NCBI GenBank assembly: GCA_000499405.2 | Contig: HG738139.1 | Coordinates: 8,704,616 to 8,768,615 of the forward strand | DNA from: Onchocerca volvulus | Lineage: Eukaryota; Nematoda; Chromadorea; Rhabditida; Onchocercidae | DNA length: 64,000 nucleotides | Direction of reading: 5' to 3' | Shown: positions 48,901-60,084 of the stretch, in pieces | Layout of the letters: each line of letters opens with the position of its first letter | Numbering within the stretch: the first letter of the stretch is position 1 | Notes under the pieces: generated by a model | Seen by the model: only the letters and a program-made list of their open reading frames with translations | Database searches by the model: none | What the model was told of the DNA's origin: nothing | Position numbers and translations under genes: made by a program

Positions 48901-49789
48901 AAAATATGAATGTTGATTGCATCACATTTTTCATTATAGCAGGAAGTTGTCTTATAAATCTTATTTCAGATCTTTATCTTTTTGTTAAACAGTGCTGTGA
49001 ACATCAAATTTTTCCTTTCAGAATTTTATTCGAGCGTCTGGTTGCTTTACGCCCACATCCATGGGGTTTGCTGATTACATTCATTGAATTGATCAAAAAT
49101 CCAAGTTACGGTTTTTGGAAACATGATTTTGTGCGATGTGCTCCAGAGATCGAAAGGTTCTTATTTATTACATTTAGAACATGAAGGTGAAAGTGAAGAA
49201 CGAAATTGCTAAACAAGAAGAAACTCTTTAAATGTGCATATTGTTTATTTCATCTATATGCTATTTTTTGTTCTCATTAAATTTTTAAGCACAATTTCAT
49301 TTATTTTTACCACAAAGAATTAACAGCATATAATGAACGGACCAACTAGTTCTAAAGAATTATATCGTTTTAGATCTAGAATATACTAAGAATAATACAA
49401 TTCATCAATATGCTTAATATGTGCTTAATTCAGAACACTGAAAATTTTCTCTTTGTTGCATATGCAGAAATTGACAAGAAAAATGGAAATCCTTAAGTAA
49501 AGTTCCAGTTGGTAATAATCGTTGTTGCCATAAAAAGACATGCAGTGCCTCCAAAACGAAGTTTTGATTGTTTCTTTGGGCCGTAGTCTTTTTCCCTCAT
49601 TTTTGAGACTATGGCCTGGACTTTTGTTTCAAACTTCTAAGTCACTATTCGGACTATTATTTCAGGCTTTTCCAAAGTGTGGCAAATTCTTGCATGGGTT
49701 CGAATGCACGCCACATAAATGCAAATGCACCACATACATCGCAATTACCAGCACGCAGCAGCCCGCAAACTATACAGAATGTGCAATGA
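30904..49789 (+). CDS. ntl-1: CCR4-NOT complex scaffold subunit 1 (NOT1/CNOT1)
   Basis: The scaffold of the cytoplasmic deadenylase complex, binding CAF1/CCR4, CNOT9 and the NOT2/NOT3 module. My 47-exon model gives about 2,628 residues with every phase matching. Exons: 30904-31014, 31456-31743, 32444-32720, 32826-32966, 33071-33288, 33406-33607, 33699-33850, 33930-34103, 34327-34451, 34540-34675, 34781-35008, 35437-35559, 35692-35871, 36210-36414, 36510-36652, 36718-36880, 37395-37487, 38482-38660, 39063-39149, 39224-39348, 39601-39787, 40107-40226, 40330-40479, 40585-40773, 41216-41338, 41424-41534, 41621-41854, 42011-42146, 42645-42772, 43028-43153, 43263-43439, 43522-43796, 43884-43986, 44129-44381, 44884-45128, 45632-45780, 45888-46194, 46478-46656, 46761-46863, 47253-47374, 47454-47676, 47954-48127, 48222-48371, 48462-48642, 48753-48885, 49022-49156, 49666-49789. 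Landmarks: N-terminal helical region with [12 protein letters not shown]; Gln/Ser/Gly-rich linker (~785-1046); MIF4G region that docks CAF1 (~1047-1488, [32 protein letters not shown]); CNOT9-binding region (~1534-1769, FHYHDINI); NOT module (~2122-2628, [52 protein letters not shown]). The extreme N-terminus is weakly conserved, so its start is less sure. Confidence 0.95.
37488..38481. other. NOT1 intron of about 1 kb carrying a strong hairpin
   Basis: AT-rich intron between in-phase exons. Apart from the 64-base hairpin at 38139-38202 I see no exon or repeat. Confidence 0.6.
38139..38202. repeat. 64-base near-perfect hairpin in a NOT1 intron
   Basis: Arms 38139-38168 and 38173-38202 (30 bases each, loop of 4) match at 26 of 30 positions. 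As plus-strand RNA, two of the four differences are G-U pairs, leaving two C-A mismatches. The ends are AAAAAACAGCACAG and its complement. It could be an intronic microRNA precursor, a foldback/MITE remnant, or structural. No known microRNA seed was recognised. Confidence 0.8.
38708..38750. repeat. Short inverted repeat around AGATCTTA
   Basis: An 11-base perfect inverted pair (38708-38718 and 38725-38735), with a third copy of the motif at 38740-38750, in the NOT1 intron just after the exon ending at 38660. Confidence 0.7.
40983..41032. repeat. Perfect 25-bp tandem doublet
   Basis: Two identical 25-base units, 40983-41007 and 41008-41032, in a NOT1 intron. Confidence 0.9.
42926..42975. repeat. 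25-bp tandem doublet
   Basis: Units 42926-42950 and 42951-42975 differ at one position. They lie in a NOT1 intron. Confidence 0.9.
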
Positions 49790-50071
49790 AAAAAGTCTCC
49801 GCATTTTTTCAAAACGAACTGTTGCTTTTGTACGTTACATTTATAATATTATTATAATCTTTTGACTCAAATCCAAGAAAGGTTCATATCAGAAATATCT
49901 TTGATTTTTCTATTTTTCCGAATATTATGTTCAGGTGTGAAAGTTTTGGCAATGCTTTTTGGTATAAGTTTAAAAGAAAATGTTATTCTGTTGCCTATTT
50001 CAGAATGTTTTAGATATGTGTTTTTTATCTTGCATTTATTGTTTGTTCAGTAGTTGATAGTCAACCTCCAC

Positions 50072-50107
50072 ATATATAAGTTCTGTCAAAAGACAGAACT
50101 TATATAT
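50072..50107. repeat. Perfect 16-bp hairpin downstream of NOT1
   Basis: Arms 50072-50087 and 50092-50107 are exact reverse complements with a 4-base AAAA loop. It lies about 280 bases past the NOT1 stop and probably inside its 3' UTR if the AATAAA at 50599 is used. Confidence 0.85.
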
Positions 50108-50598
50108 TTTGGCAGTCTTTTATTTCTTTGTGTTCATTTTTCCACATAAATTTAAGGCTAGTTTTATAGCTCGAGCAGAATTATCTTCTGAATTCTGGAT
50201 TGCTATGAAGATGCAGAAAAATTCTGCTCTCTGGAATTGGTAATTTTTTCAGACAGATTCATGCCTGAAAGAATTATTAATTCCAGAAAGCATAGTTTTT
50301 CTCATTGTTCTCTAAGACTTCAGAATGTATATTTCCGATTGAAACGAAGAATTTAATTCTAATGTGTGAGTTAGTATTCAATTTGTTTTTCTGGAACTTT
50401 CTATTATTGATGATTACAGAGATAGTACGGGTCATTCAATTCAATCGTTGTGAATTAGGCGCTGTAATTTGTCGTCTCTTGAATTGTATTTAGCTCATTC
50501 CCTGTTTGAATTTATTGTAACAGCTACTGTGCAAATCTGTTTACAAATTTTCTCACTTTATGTACTTTGGTTTTCAATACTTCTTTATAGTTTTAAAG

Positions 50599-50604
50599 AA
50601 ATAA
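50599..50604 (+). promoter_or_regulatory. Candidate NOT1 poly(A) signal
   Basis: AATAAA about 810 bases past the NOT1 stop. Another lies near 50909. Either would give a fairly long 3' UTR. Confidence 0.35.
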
Positions 50605-51717
50605 AAATGTGAGATGATTGAAAAGTCGTCTTACTAATGATATTGTCTGCTTTTTCCTGATTCTCGCTCTCTCGTTTTTGCCTTTTCCTTTGTCAGATGT
50701 TTATTTTCATTGGAACACTGTTTTATATTTCTTACACTTTTCTGCTGCAGTCGTTTTTGCATTTCTTTATCTTTCATCTTTTGTAGCTCGCAGATTTGAC
50801 ATGTTTTTCAAATTCACTATATATGTGTGTGTGTAAAGTTGTAGTAATATGTTTTACGTTTCTGTTTTTCGTTAAAAATTTTCTCTTTTCTCTGTGTATT
50901 ACTATTATAAATAAACTGTAAGTCTTCGTATTTTCCATGCAGTTGATATGAAGTTAGATGGAAAAGAATTAAGTGTGAGATTTAACTGTCATAAGGCATA
51001 TCAAGATCAGTGAATTATAATAATAAAAGGGAGATGTTATGCAAGGATTATTATTATGATATTCTTCTCAATGACATGGGAAAATTAAATGAATTTGAGA
51101 CAGTCGGACTGTTTGTGCCATTCGCATTTTTCATCAAGATATGGTTCTGTTTTATGTAGAGTTAATCAATGGAATCCATTTTAGATGGAATAGCATTTTA
51201 TATCTCATACAATATAATAAAACAATCGAAAATGAACATGCCATTGATATTTATTGGACGAGAAATTCATGTTTTTTTGTACAGTCTATTACAGTTATCG
51301 ATTTTTCCAAGATGCAGCAAAAAAGCAGGAAAGATGAAAAAGGTTAATTTGCAGTTATGTATTTCGCTGTATGCTTTTCGTGAAAACAATCAGTTGAGGC
51401 TGAAACATTTTATCATTGTCTTCTCATTTTCAATAAATCAGCTTGTCCTATAAAAAATCAGGCCTATTGTTACATCCGTTTTAATTAGGATCAGTTTATC
51501 GAAGAGTTTACAGATTTCTTATCGTGCAGAATAAGCTGCAAATATCCCTTTTCTACACACATTTCTTCGCGAATTTTATTATCTTATGTGATTAATTAAA
51601 TAGCAGGTTAGTGTAACAGTACTAAATAATCAATCTGAATGATGATGTCAAGTCATCTTATATCTCATCACCTTATGATATCACCATCATTGATAACATT
51701 TACTTACCATAAAATGG

Positions 51718-54700
51718 TTATTCTTCGCTTTTGCATATGCCTGATGGATCAGTTATTGAATTAATTATGGAAGATGGAGATAAATCATGTGGTGGATTAG
51801 TAGATTCCGGCATAGGAATCTCCTCCGGCGTTGTTATATTCGTTGCTGACAGCTCTGATTTCGCTACTTTGTCATCTATTTTGATTCTAAAATAAAAAAT
51901 ATTTGCTTCTGTATATCAATAAAGTTAGAACACATGATGTTGTACAAGATGAAGCGCACTTCATGATGTATAAAATAAATAAACTTGATGAATTATATAA
52001 GGATGTAACTGATATGCAAAATGGCATCAGGATTTGATAAAGAAGCAAAAATGTTGGTAAATTCAATTAATTTTAAATGCGGTATGAAATGACATTTTAA
52101 GAATGCATCAAAGAGATAGATGTTGTTCGGTTATTGTTATGAAATATTGAACAGTCATAGCTTAATCAATACTATCCATTGAAATATAACATGAATGACC
52201 AATTCTACTACCTGTACAGGTATTGTTGAGCAGCGGTTGCAAACACCAAAAACATCACACAACACTGAAAAATTGTTTGACGTAATAGATTCTGTAATAA
52301 AATAATTATAACGACTGCATTTAGTGGAACACGAGAGAAATTCATAATTGTTGCTCGAGTAGTGTCAGGAATGTAAATTCCACGCATGAAACCGATCGCA
52401 GGCCAAAAGATTCCAACACAGATCTCAAAGAATACAAACGCCGCAAATATCGCTGCCGCATGATACGGCCATATAATTGGTGTTACCAAGCACAAAACTG
52501 ATACTGCCAATACAAATCTGGAATGAGATAGAGTGGAAAAGGAATGAAACAGAATATGTTAGATAAGACAAGTAGGGAATATAAAAATTCGCAACCGTTT
52601 TTGTTGAAGCAGGCTGAATTAAAGAGCTCTAACTTTTTCATCATTTTCTTCAACATTCAGTAAGAAGGACTTGTGAAAAAAATGAACAAATAAGATTGAA
52701 AAACCCATCAGAAATGAAGGAAACATAGAAGATAATAAAACTGGACAATAGTGCTATAAATAATGAACTATAGGAACCGATCAAAATTGAGGAAGCATTT
52801 GAAAATGCTGCATTTGTCTTTTATTTGAGCCTTACAATTAACACTTGAAGAGAAGGATATTTAAAAGTTCTGAATATAGTAAAGACAAAAATTTGGTATG
52901 AAAACTAAAAAACAACCAGTAATTGAGCATTAAATGAACTGTAATTAAGAAGAATAAAAAAGCAAACCTCATAAATGATTCTGGCCGTTGGTGTTTGCTC
53001 AATAATCTAAAAATCGTTGATCCAATCATTATGCTCACCATAAATGAGGCAAAGATATATCCGTGCGGGATCAAAGCACCGCTCGCATCTGACAATGCCG
53101 GAGTCCATTCTAACACGAATAAATACAGTGTACCTTCGAATAAACTTTGAATTAATGCCAAACATACCACTCTCCAATCTGAAATAACCCTAATATCCTA
53201 AGGTTGTAGCTAAATCTTAACAGTAATGGGTAGACTGACATAAAGCAGTTCATTAATGCCTCAAACATTATCGGATTGGATTGGTAAAGAACAAGAAATT
53301 TATCGGAGAATTTTTAAGAAGAAGAACTAAACTAACTAAATATTTAAAAATAATGAGAACTGACCATTTCTCATAGCTCTATAGGCATCCATAAATTGCA
53401 GATTAAGAGTTGTTTTCTCACAGCCATAATTTTCTGTCCAATAAGCAATAGCACAAATCATCATTACTACCAACACTACAAGTGATATGTCGAACGGAGT
53501 TCTGCAGCTAAGAACTTTTAGATGTGACAATTCAGAAGTTATTTATTGCTCTGTCATCATATGAAACTTTTTTTGCTGTAAAGGAAATTTGGTAACTTAA
53601 GAAATATATCAAACATTCTATCATTACTTAAGTAAATAAAAAAAAGGAGAAAGGCTCAGAAGTGATTTGTAGAAATAACTGAATTATTACTAATTGATTT
53701 GGCATTCAGAAAGTCTTACTAAGTTTGGACTAGACAAGCCATTTTTATTTGAAAGATTAGAGAAAGATTAAATTAGATGACCGCTGGAAAGATTTAAACA
53801 AGTAATAAAATCGCTAAACGAACACATATCCAAAGGCATTGGCAGAGTAGTGTGCCACCAATCCAGATATAATGGCTACAATAGAGTTAGCCAAAGCTGC
53901 ATGCGAAAAAATAGTCTTCAACGAATCCGGATTGAAACCACGCTAGAAATATTTGACAAATTTAGAACAACCACAATTCTAATTCGATGTCTGAATTGAA
54001 TTTATTATGATCAAGATTTACAGATTAAAAAAATTTCTTTTCATCATTTCTTTTTTAAGATCTATGCTACTGATGTCAATTTTTTTGAGGACTAATATAT
54101 TCTTTGGATATATGTATAAACAATCCACTTTAAATATTAGGCAAATGACGGAAAAGATTCTTGGAAAATTTATCGATTTTCATATAGAAGTTTTATTCTT
54201 GTAATAATACATCAGAAAAATTGGAGAAGATCAAATTCAAGATTTCTGTTGCAAGAAATTAGAGAAACAAAAAACAAACCTTGTTGTGTTCGCAAACTAA
54301 CCACGACTCAAATGCAGTGCACAGAATAGATGTCGCCATGCCACCAAATATTCTACCAATGAATAAAATCCAGAAGTTTGCAAAATGCTTAGCAACACAT
54401 GTTCCAGCATAAAGTATGGCATAGAGTAAGCAACTTAATCGACGTCCGCTACAACATAATATTAATCTATGATTAATACAGTGGCACGAAAATTACTCGA
54501 GTCTTTCGCCTCTCGGATAGGTCATGAAATTTCAATTTTTCTGCAAAATGACGGTTAATTGAAAAGATGAAAAGATTTTTCTTAAATTTTTGATATGCAA
54601 AATTATATTATGCATCATTTTTTAATTATATACCAGAAAATTTTAAACTGGAAAGAATTTAATACCATAAATTAGTCCTAATTTGGGAAAATATTAGTTG

Positions 54701-55239
54701 AAGTAAAATTTAATTTTTGATCGAATTTTTCCTAAATGTTCAGCTATTCTTCCGTTATTCATCTGATCGATTTTATCAATTTCGAAAGCTCCCTTATTTT
54801 CTATTGAAAATTTTATCGAAATAATGAAGTATATTTTAATTTTCAAATTATTATTGCTCACTATTTGTCGGCAGTGGAAGCAATGAATGTACCAAACACA
54901 AGACTGGAGCTAAAGCCGGCCACAAACAATAATTCAATTTCATGTTTTGTCATCCCGTAAGAATAGTAAAGTGCATAAACGTGAGGTCCTTGTAGCCAGT
55001 CACCTGCTAAAATTTTCGAGAAAGATAAATAAAACATAAAGAAGATTTAGAACTCACCTAGAAATTCAAATTTATTTAAAACTGAAAGACAAACTTGTGG
55101 CAAGAAGATAAACAAGGAGATAACGGTGTTCGAACTGCCGAAATGTAGGATCTTGACTCGTAGTATTCTTGTTTCTTGTATAAAAATACTGTATTATACA
55201 TATAACACTGAGTGCATAAAAACTCCATTCGAAAAACAT
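51718..55239 (-). CDS. Major facilitator superfamily transporter, MFSD5 type
   Basis: A 12-helix-type membrane transporter; the human family member MFSD5 is annotated as a molybdate-anion transporter. Exons: 55239-55095, 55006-54862, 54448-54280, 53942-53824, 53507-53365, 53178-52968, 52517-52212, 51886-51718, all in phase, giving about 468 residues. Family blocks: GDWLQGPHVYALYYSYG, the loop 2-3 signature DKYGRR (around residue 95), GRIFGGMATSILCTAFESWL, QSLFEGTLYLFVLEWTPAL and NFSRVPLNAVVIIILL. Many hydrophobic segments are evident. The last exon is a hydrophilic Ser/Pro-rich tail ending ICKSEE. The ATG at 55239 gives a hydrophobic N-terminal segment (FYALSVICIIQYFY) where the family has its first helix. 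The substrate in this organism is inference. Confidence 0.92.
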
Positions 55240-56660
55240 TGGCTTTTTTACTAAAATTGAATTAAATTATGAGAAAATTTCTTAGCACACTAATTTCAAA
55301 CATTAGTCTAATTAGTCTAATTATTTCTAATTTTTGATTAAAGAATTTTGTCTTCTAATTTTTAACTTTAACGGAACTCATTTATGAAACAGAATTTGCG
55401 ACGTTGGTAATCAAAGAATTGTATTCTCTACTATGATTTTTAATATGCTGTTCTCATACAAAAAATCTATCAGAGGAATTTTCGCTCGATGTATTATGAA
55501 AAGAGAAAAAAAAAACAGAAGTCTTTTGAAATTATTAAAAATTCATATAAATTAAGTAAAGATTAAATTCCGGATAATAGGATACTTGAGACTGAAAAAC
55601 CAAGAGATTTGAATTTGACAAGATAAAAAAGTTTTTGCAATATTATTGATTGTAATTTCAGTATTTATATGCAATTTAAGGAAAATTTGAGAAATTTAAA
55701 AATGGAAAGAGAAGGAAACATAACAGTTGTGGGGCGCTGCAGTAGTAGTTAGTAGTATTTCAGAAAGTAAATAATTTTAGTTTTATCAAAGAACATTGTA
55801 AAAGATTTGAATTTAAACTTTTCAACTGTTCTCCACAACATTACATATATATGACAGAAAATGAAGTAACAATTTGGGAATGATAGATATAGATAGTTGA
55901 TCTTTTTGATTCCAAAAAGATTTGAAGGATTGATTTTTTAATAAAACCAAAAGATGTCTGGTTTTGAAGAAAATGCTGCCAGTGTTCGACAATGATATTA
56001 TGATTTCTGATTGTTTTAAAAGACGAACGATAAAACAATGTTGAAATTGATAACTATTCTGCATGAATTAAAGAAGGAGATGAATGAAATCTGCTAAATC
56101 TCTATAGCATTATTTGTTTCAAACATTTAACATAACACAAGGAATTTCTCTTTCGTTTTCAATATACAAAAGAAGACTGTCAAATACATTGGAATGCAAA
56201 CAGTGAAAACTGAAATGTCAACTACACCGCAAAATTTAGAAAACATCACTCCTCATGAAAGTCAGTCGTTATTTTCGTCAGAAGTCAATCAATAGGCATT
56301 GAAAAATCAAAAGATATGAAGCAATGTGCATACATACGTTTATTTTACGGAAAATGTATACGGAATGAATCATTCATTTCTGAAAAATCTAAATATTGTA
56401 ATTTCACCAGAGAAATTTAAAATCATATCTCTCTGACTAATAAATTTAATTTTAACTGAATACTTTCATAGTAAGATTTATTGATGGCGCTAAAATCGGT
56501 GAAGTTAAAAATAAAAAGAAATCAAAAATGTTAGAATGCTAATGTAACCCCCTTATATATTTGATTTCCCGAATATAACTAAACAAATTAACTTTAATCT
56601 TATCAGTGTTAGTTATCGGAAAAAGTTGTGGGATTTTAGGGAGATGAAGGAGATCAGAAG

Positions 56661-56706
56661 ATCGTCAAGGAAATGCTTTCCGTATCGTCAAGGAAATGCT
56701 TTCCGT
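56661..56706. repeat. Perfect 23-bp tandem doublet
   Basis: Two identical units, 56661-56683 and 56684-56706 (core TCGTCAAGGAAATGCTTTCC), in the intergenic region. Confidence 0.9.
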
Positions 56707-57394
56707 TGAAGCATTCGAAAATACTCCTTTTTCATTCACACAATACATAATCAATAAGAATTTACCATTCAGAAGAATTGGTTATTGATTGCGTTTGACA
56801 TTTCACTCCTTTAATTGTGGTATTATCATTTCTGTTCAAATATGCTATACGAAAGAAGGCAAAGAAACTGAATGATCGATACCGTTGTACAGTCTAACTT
56901 GGCTGTTCAATTTTCCCATAGCCAAGTACTAACGATATATCATGAAAATATGATTATTCATTTAACATTTTCTGCTATCATAACATTCAACTTTTAGTCA
57001 ATCAAAGATTCATCGAAATATTCAATTTTTTTAAATTAAAAAGTCATAATGCCCGCTTCCGAATAAAATATAAATAGGAATGAAGAGGAGCATTATGAGA
57101 ATAAGAATTCTTTTGATATTTGAATATGCAGAAGATTAAAATGTGCTAGCTAGCGAGCATTATATAAATGAATATGCATCTGGCTTTTCATTTATTTCTA
57201 TTATGCCAACTGGTTAGAAATTTTCGACGCTTGCGAAGTATGAACTGTATTTTTATGATAAATAATCTCATTGCTCGCTTTCATAATTTCTTGATTTTTA
57301 GATTTCGAGATAAAATTATATTTTTTTCAGAATACTCAGATTTACTTAAATTATATGAATATAATTTAAAATGTAAATCATCGTTGCAGTTATT

Positions 57395-57665
57395 TAGCAC
57401 GTAACTTTGCAGTCTGTTCATCGATTGCTTTCAAATTTTGATACAACTTTGCATTCGAATAGGCGTTCTTTTTTCCTTTTTTAGATATATCTGCTTTTTT
57501 TTTGTCTGTCACAGGTATGACAGGTAAAAGTAGGCGAGCGGACTGAATTTATTGACCGCGTCCACGTTGCTCATTTTGACAGAACGTTTCAAGCTCACCG
57601 ATTGATTTGAAATTTCGAAATAATGTTACATTCGAATAGGCGAGTGTTTTCATGCAGATGTGTAA
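57395..57665. repeat. Dispersed dimeric repeat, copy B (inverted relative to copy A)
   Basis: Read on the minus strand, it has the same order as copy A at 101-381: a half-unit at about 57650-57585, a middle segment with ATAAATTCAGTCCGCTCG and an A-run, then a second half-unit at about 57465-57395. Both half-units carry the CGCCTATTCGAATG core, followed by an AAATTTSAAA block and an AATCGRTG block. Confidence 0.6.
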
Positions 57666-58639
57666 TCATATCTCCTCCGTATTATGTTCTCTTCATGGAA
57701 GTTGTCTCTTAAAAATTAATATCAAAGCTGCAGATACATATCTATCAGATGCAATTTTTGTTGTATAGTATCAATAATATCTGAATTTTCTAGCAGCAAA
57801 TACGACCTTAGAATGGTTATCAACTATCAACCATTAACAGTTAAACTTGATTATACGATTTGTTGATTATCCACATAGAATTATTTCATCAAAATCTATG
57901 AAGGACATAATTTAAACAAATATATCGCAACGACAGGCAAAATTGATTAGTTACTTAGAATAAAATTCTCACGGGCAAAAAAAAACTAACAAAAATAAGT
58001 AATTGAAACAGAGCAATCATTGTAATCATGAAACAGTCACCGAGTGCCATACAACATGCAGTATCATTCAGGCCATTCAATCACATTTGTTGTCCAACAG
58101 AAAGTAAAGACTTTCTCATAATATTATTTCGTTTTATTTTCAAAGTTTATTGACATATCGAATAGCAAAGCGAAATTTATTTGATCATATTTGCATAAAG
58201 TTTTTGTTATAGAAAAAATTGGATTTTTGAATTTGCAAATGACCGTTACTAGTTGCTGAAGTTTGAGCCAATGTTTGTTCTGAAGTACTGCCGGCACTAA
58301 TTGCATTACATCATTTCAATAACTTATCACTCTCTGATTTTTAACTCATAAAAAATTCAGAAACCTTCGTTATACCATAAAGCTTAAAGAATGCTATTAC
58401 TAAATATTAATGTTTCAAATGCGATTAAAACGATTTCGTTTTGTTCTTTAAAGAAAAGCAATGAAATGAACAGGTGTGAATAGGACTGAATAAATTTTTG
58501 GATTAAACAAGTTTGCTATTTGCTTTTTCAAGACTAACATAAGTTTTTAAATCTTCTAGAAGTTTGTTTTATTATTCTGATTAATAAAAATAAGATGGGC
58601 TAAAATTAACTTGAAAGTTTTTGAATAAGAGGCATCATA

Positions 58640-58905
58640 TCAATTGCTTACCATATCAAAGAATTTTACGCCTCTCTACTCAGTCGAATCTAAATTATGA
58701 GAGAAGAGCTGATTGATTTCTAGACAAGAGGACAGGTGATGTATTTCTAAGAATAGCATTGAAATAGATTCGAAGTGGTGAAGTTATGTGTAAGGAAAGC
58801 TCTTTATTTATTCGTTATGTTAAAAACTGTTTAAGAATATCGGCTGCTTATCATGTTGAGGAATCTTCACACCTCTCTACTCAATCGAACCTGAATTATA
58901 AGAGC
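58640..58905. repeat. Degenerate duplicated unit (first copy and start of second)
   Basis: A block containing CCTCTCTACTC at 58640-58715 recurs at 58835-58905. Between them, 58725-58840 (starting near AAGAGGACAGGTGAT) recurs at 59636-59745. Confidence 0.5.
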
Positions 58906-59259
58906 TGGTTATTCTCAAAAGAAAAGGTGTCGATAAAACCGAAATATTTTACAACATAATTATAATGAAATAACCAAATTTGTATAGAAGAAATTTGTAA
59001 TATTTCTCAAACAAATTAGTCACTTATCTATATCTAGGCACAAGGGCTTTTATTCCGATCTGTTAAGAGAGCTTTATGGGCATCATATGAAATGTGAAGA
59101 TGTGAACTGTCAGAAATATTACAAGGACCGAAGTTAGTGAGAATCAGTCCCATCTTATCCTTAATCCTCATATCCAATCTTTTGTATGACTCATGTGTTT
59201 TAAGCCTCCGTAAACTGTCAATAATAAGGACTATCCATATAAAAATTAGTCTTTCGGAC

Positions 59260-59451
59260 CCTCAACATCAGCATCGTCAACATCGGTCTTCAACGCGAGC
59301 AGTCTTTACAACATTGGTATCTTCAATACGAACGGTACTTTCAACAGCAGTTTTTTCAATATCAATATCAGCGACAATTCAGTTCCAATCTAATATCAAA
59401 AACAGTTTCAACGACAGTAGGAGTGAGAAATCAGCAGGAGACGATTGTTAG
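59260..59451 (+). other. Gln/Tyr-rich open stretch, uncertain
   Basis: Two plus-strand frames stay open here. One reads a Gln/Tyr-rich segment (QREQSLQHWYLQYERY, then QQQFFQYQYQRQF) ending at a GTTAGT donor-like site. The DNA is built from degenerate CAACA/TCAAT-type short repeats, so the frames may just reflect simple sequence. No start, acceptor or partner exon is convincing. Confidence 0.2.
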
Positions 59452-59635
59452 TATTTTTTATATTTCCCACGTATTGTTCGTTCACTCTCTAAATTGTGTA
59501 CGCGCGATATTGCATTTGATATCGTATAAACTCAAGAAAACTTATTGCTGACAAGCAGAGTCACTATAGCAAGAAGCAATTTCCAATTCAACCAATCTGC
59601 AAATCAAATTATAATCAGATCAAATTTTTTTCCCA

Positions 59636-59745
59636 ACAAGAGGACAGGTGATATATTTCCAAGAGCATTGAAATAGATCCGAAGGGCGAACTTCTGTGCG
59701 AGCAAAGCTCCTTACTTTTTCGTTATGCTAAAAACTGTTGTGAGA
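59636..59745. repeat. Second copy of the AAGAGGACAGGTGAT block
   Basis: Resembles 58725-58840 over about 110 bases (GGACAGGTGATRTATTTC, GCATTGAAATAGATYCGAAG, TTCGTTATGYTAAAAACTGT). It is separated from the first copy by about 800 bases. Confidence 0.6.
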
Positions 59746-60084
59746 ATTTCATTTGCTGCTATTTCAAAATTCATCAAAATTTTATTGTCATAGAATAACT
59801 TCTTCATTATAACATAAAACATATATTTGAGAAGTAACTGAAGGAAAAATGGCTTTATTTCAGGAGAAATAATATGAAAAAAAATTTTAATTAAATTTTT
59901 TTGACTCTTATTTTATTTTATTTTAAATTTAATTCTTTTAATTTTCAATTTTTAAATTTTTCCTTAATTTCTTTATTTTTCAATTCTTTTTTTTTAAATT
60001 TTTTATGTATAGAAGTATCATATTAGTCAAGAACAGAAGTAGCGAAGAATACTGGGAAAAAGTGGCTCTAACTGATTAAATAAA

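Larger units (their letters stand above)
49790..51717. other. Region between the convergent NOT1 and MFSD5 genes
   Basis: 1.9 kb with no supported gene, made of the 3' flanks of two genes that point at each other. It carries a perfect hairpin (50072-50107), a candidate NOT1 poly(A) signal at 50599-50604, and TTTATT at 51575-51580, which would be AATAAA for MFSD5. The hydrophobic frame at 50618-50836 follows from T-rich sequence and is not coding-like. Confidence 0.5.
55240..60084. other. Gene-poor, repeat-bearing region
   Basis: 4.8 kb between the MFSD5 start and the ANKS3-like 3' end. I see no gene I can support. It holds a 23-bp tandem doublet, copy B of the dispersed dimeric repeat, a degenerate duplicated unit between about 58.64 and 59.75 kb, and a Gln-rich open stretch near 59.26-59.45 kb. 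It presumably also contains the MFSD5 promoter. Confidence 0.5.

Noticed and set aside
49690..49710. GGTTCGAATGC resembling a tRNA T-loop
   Set aside because: It is coding sequence in the last NOT1 exon, with no cloverleaf around it.
50305..50836. Hydrophobic frames after NOT1
   Set aside because: They arise from pyrimidine-rich 3' flank; no start context, splice sites or family.
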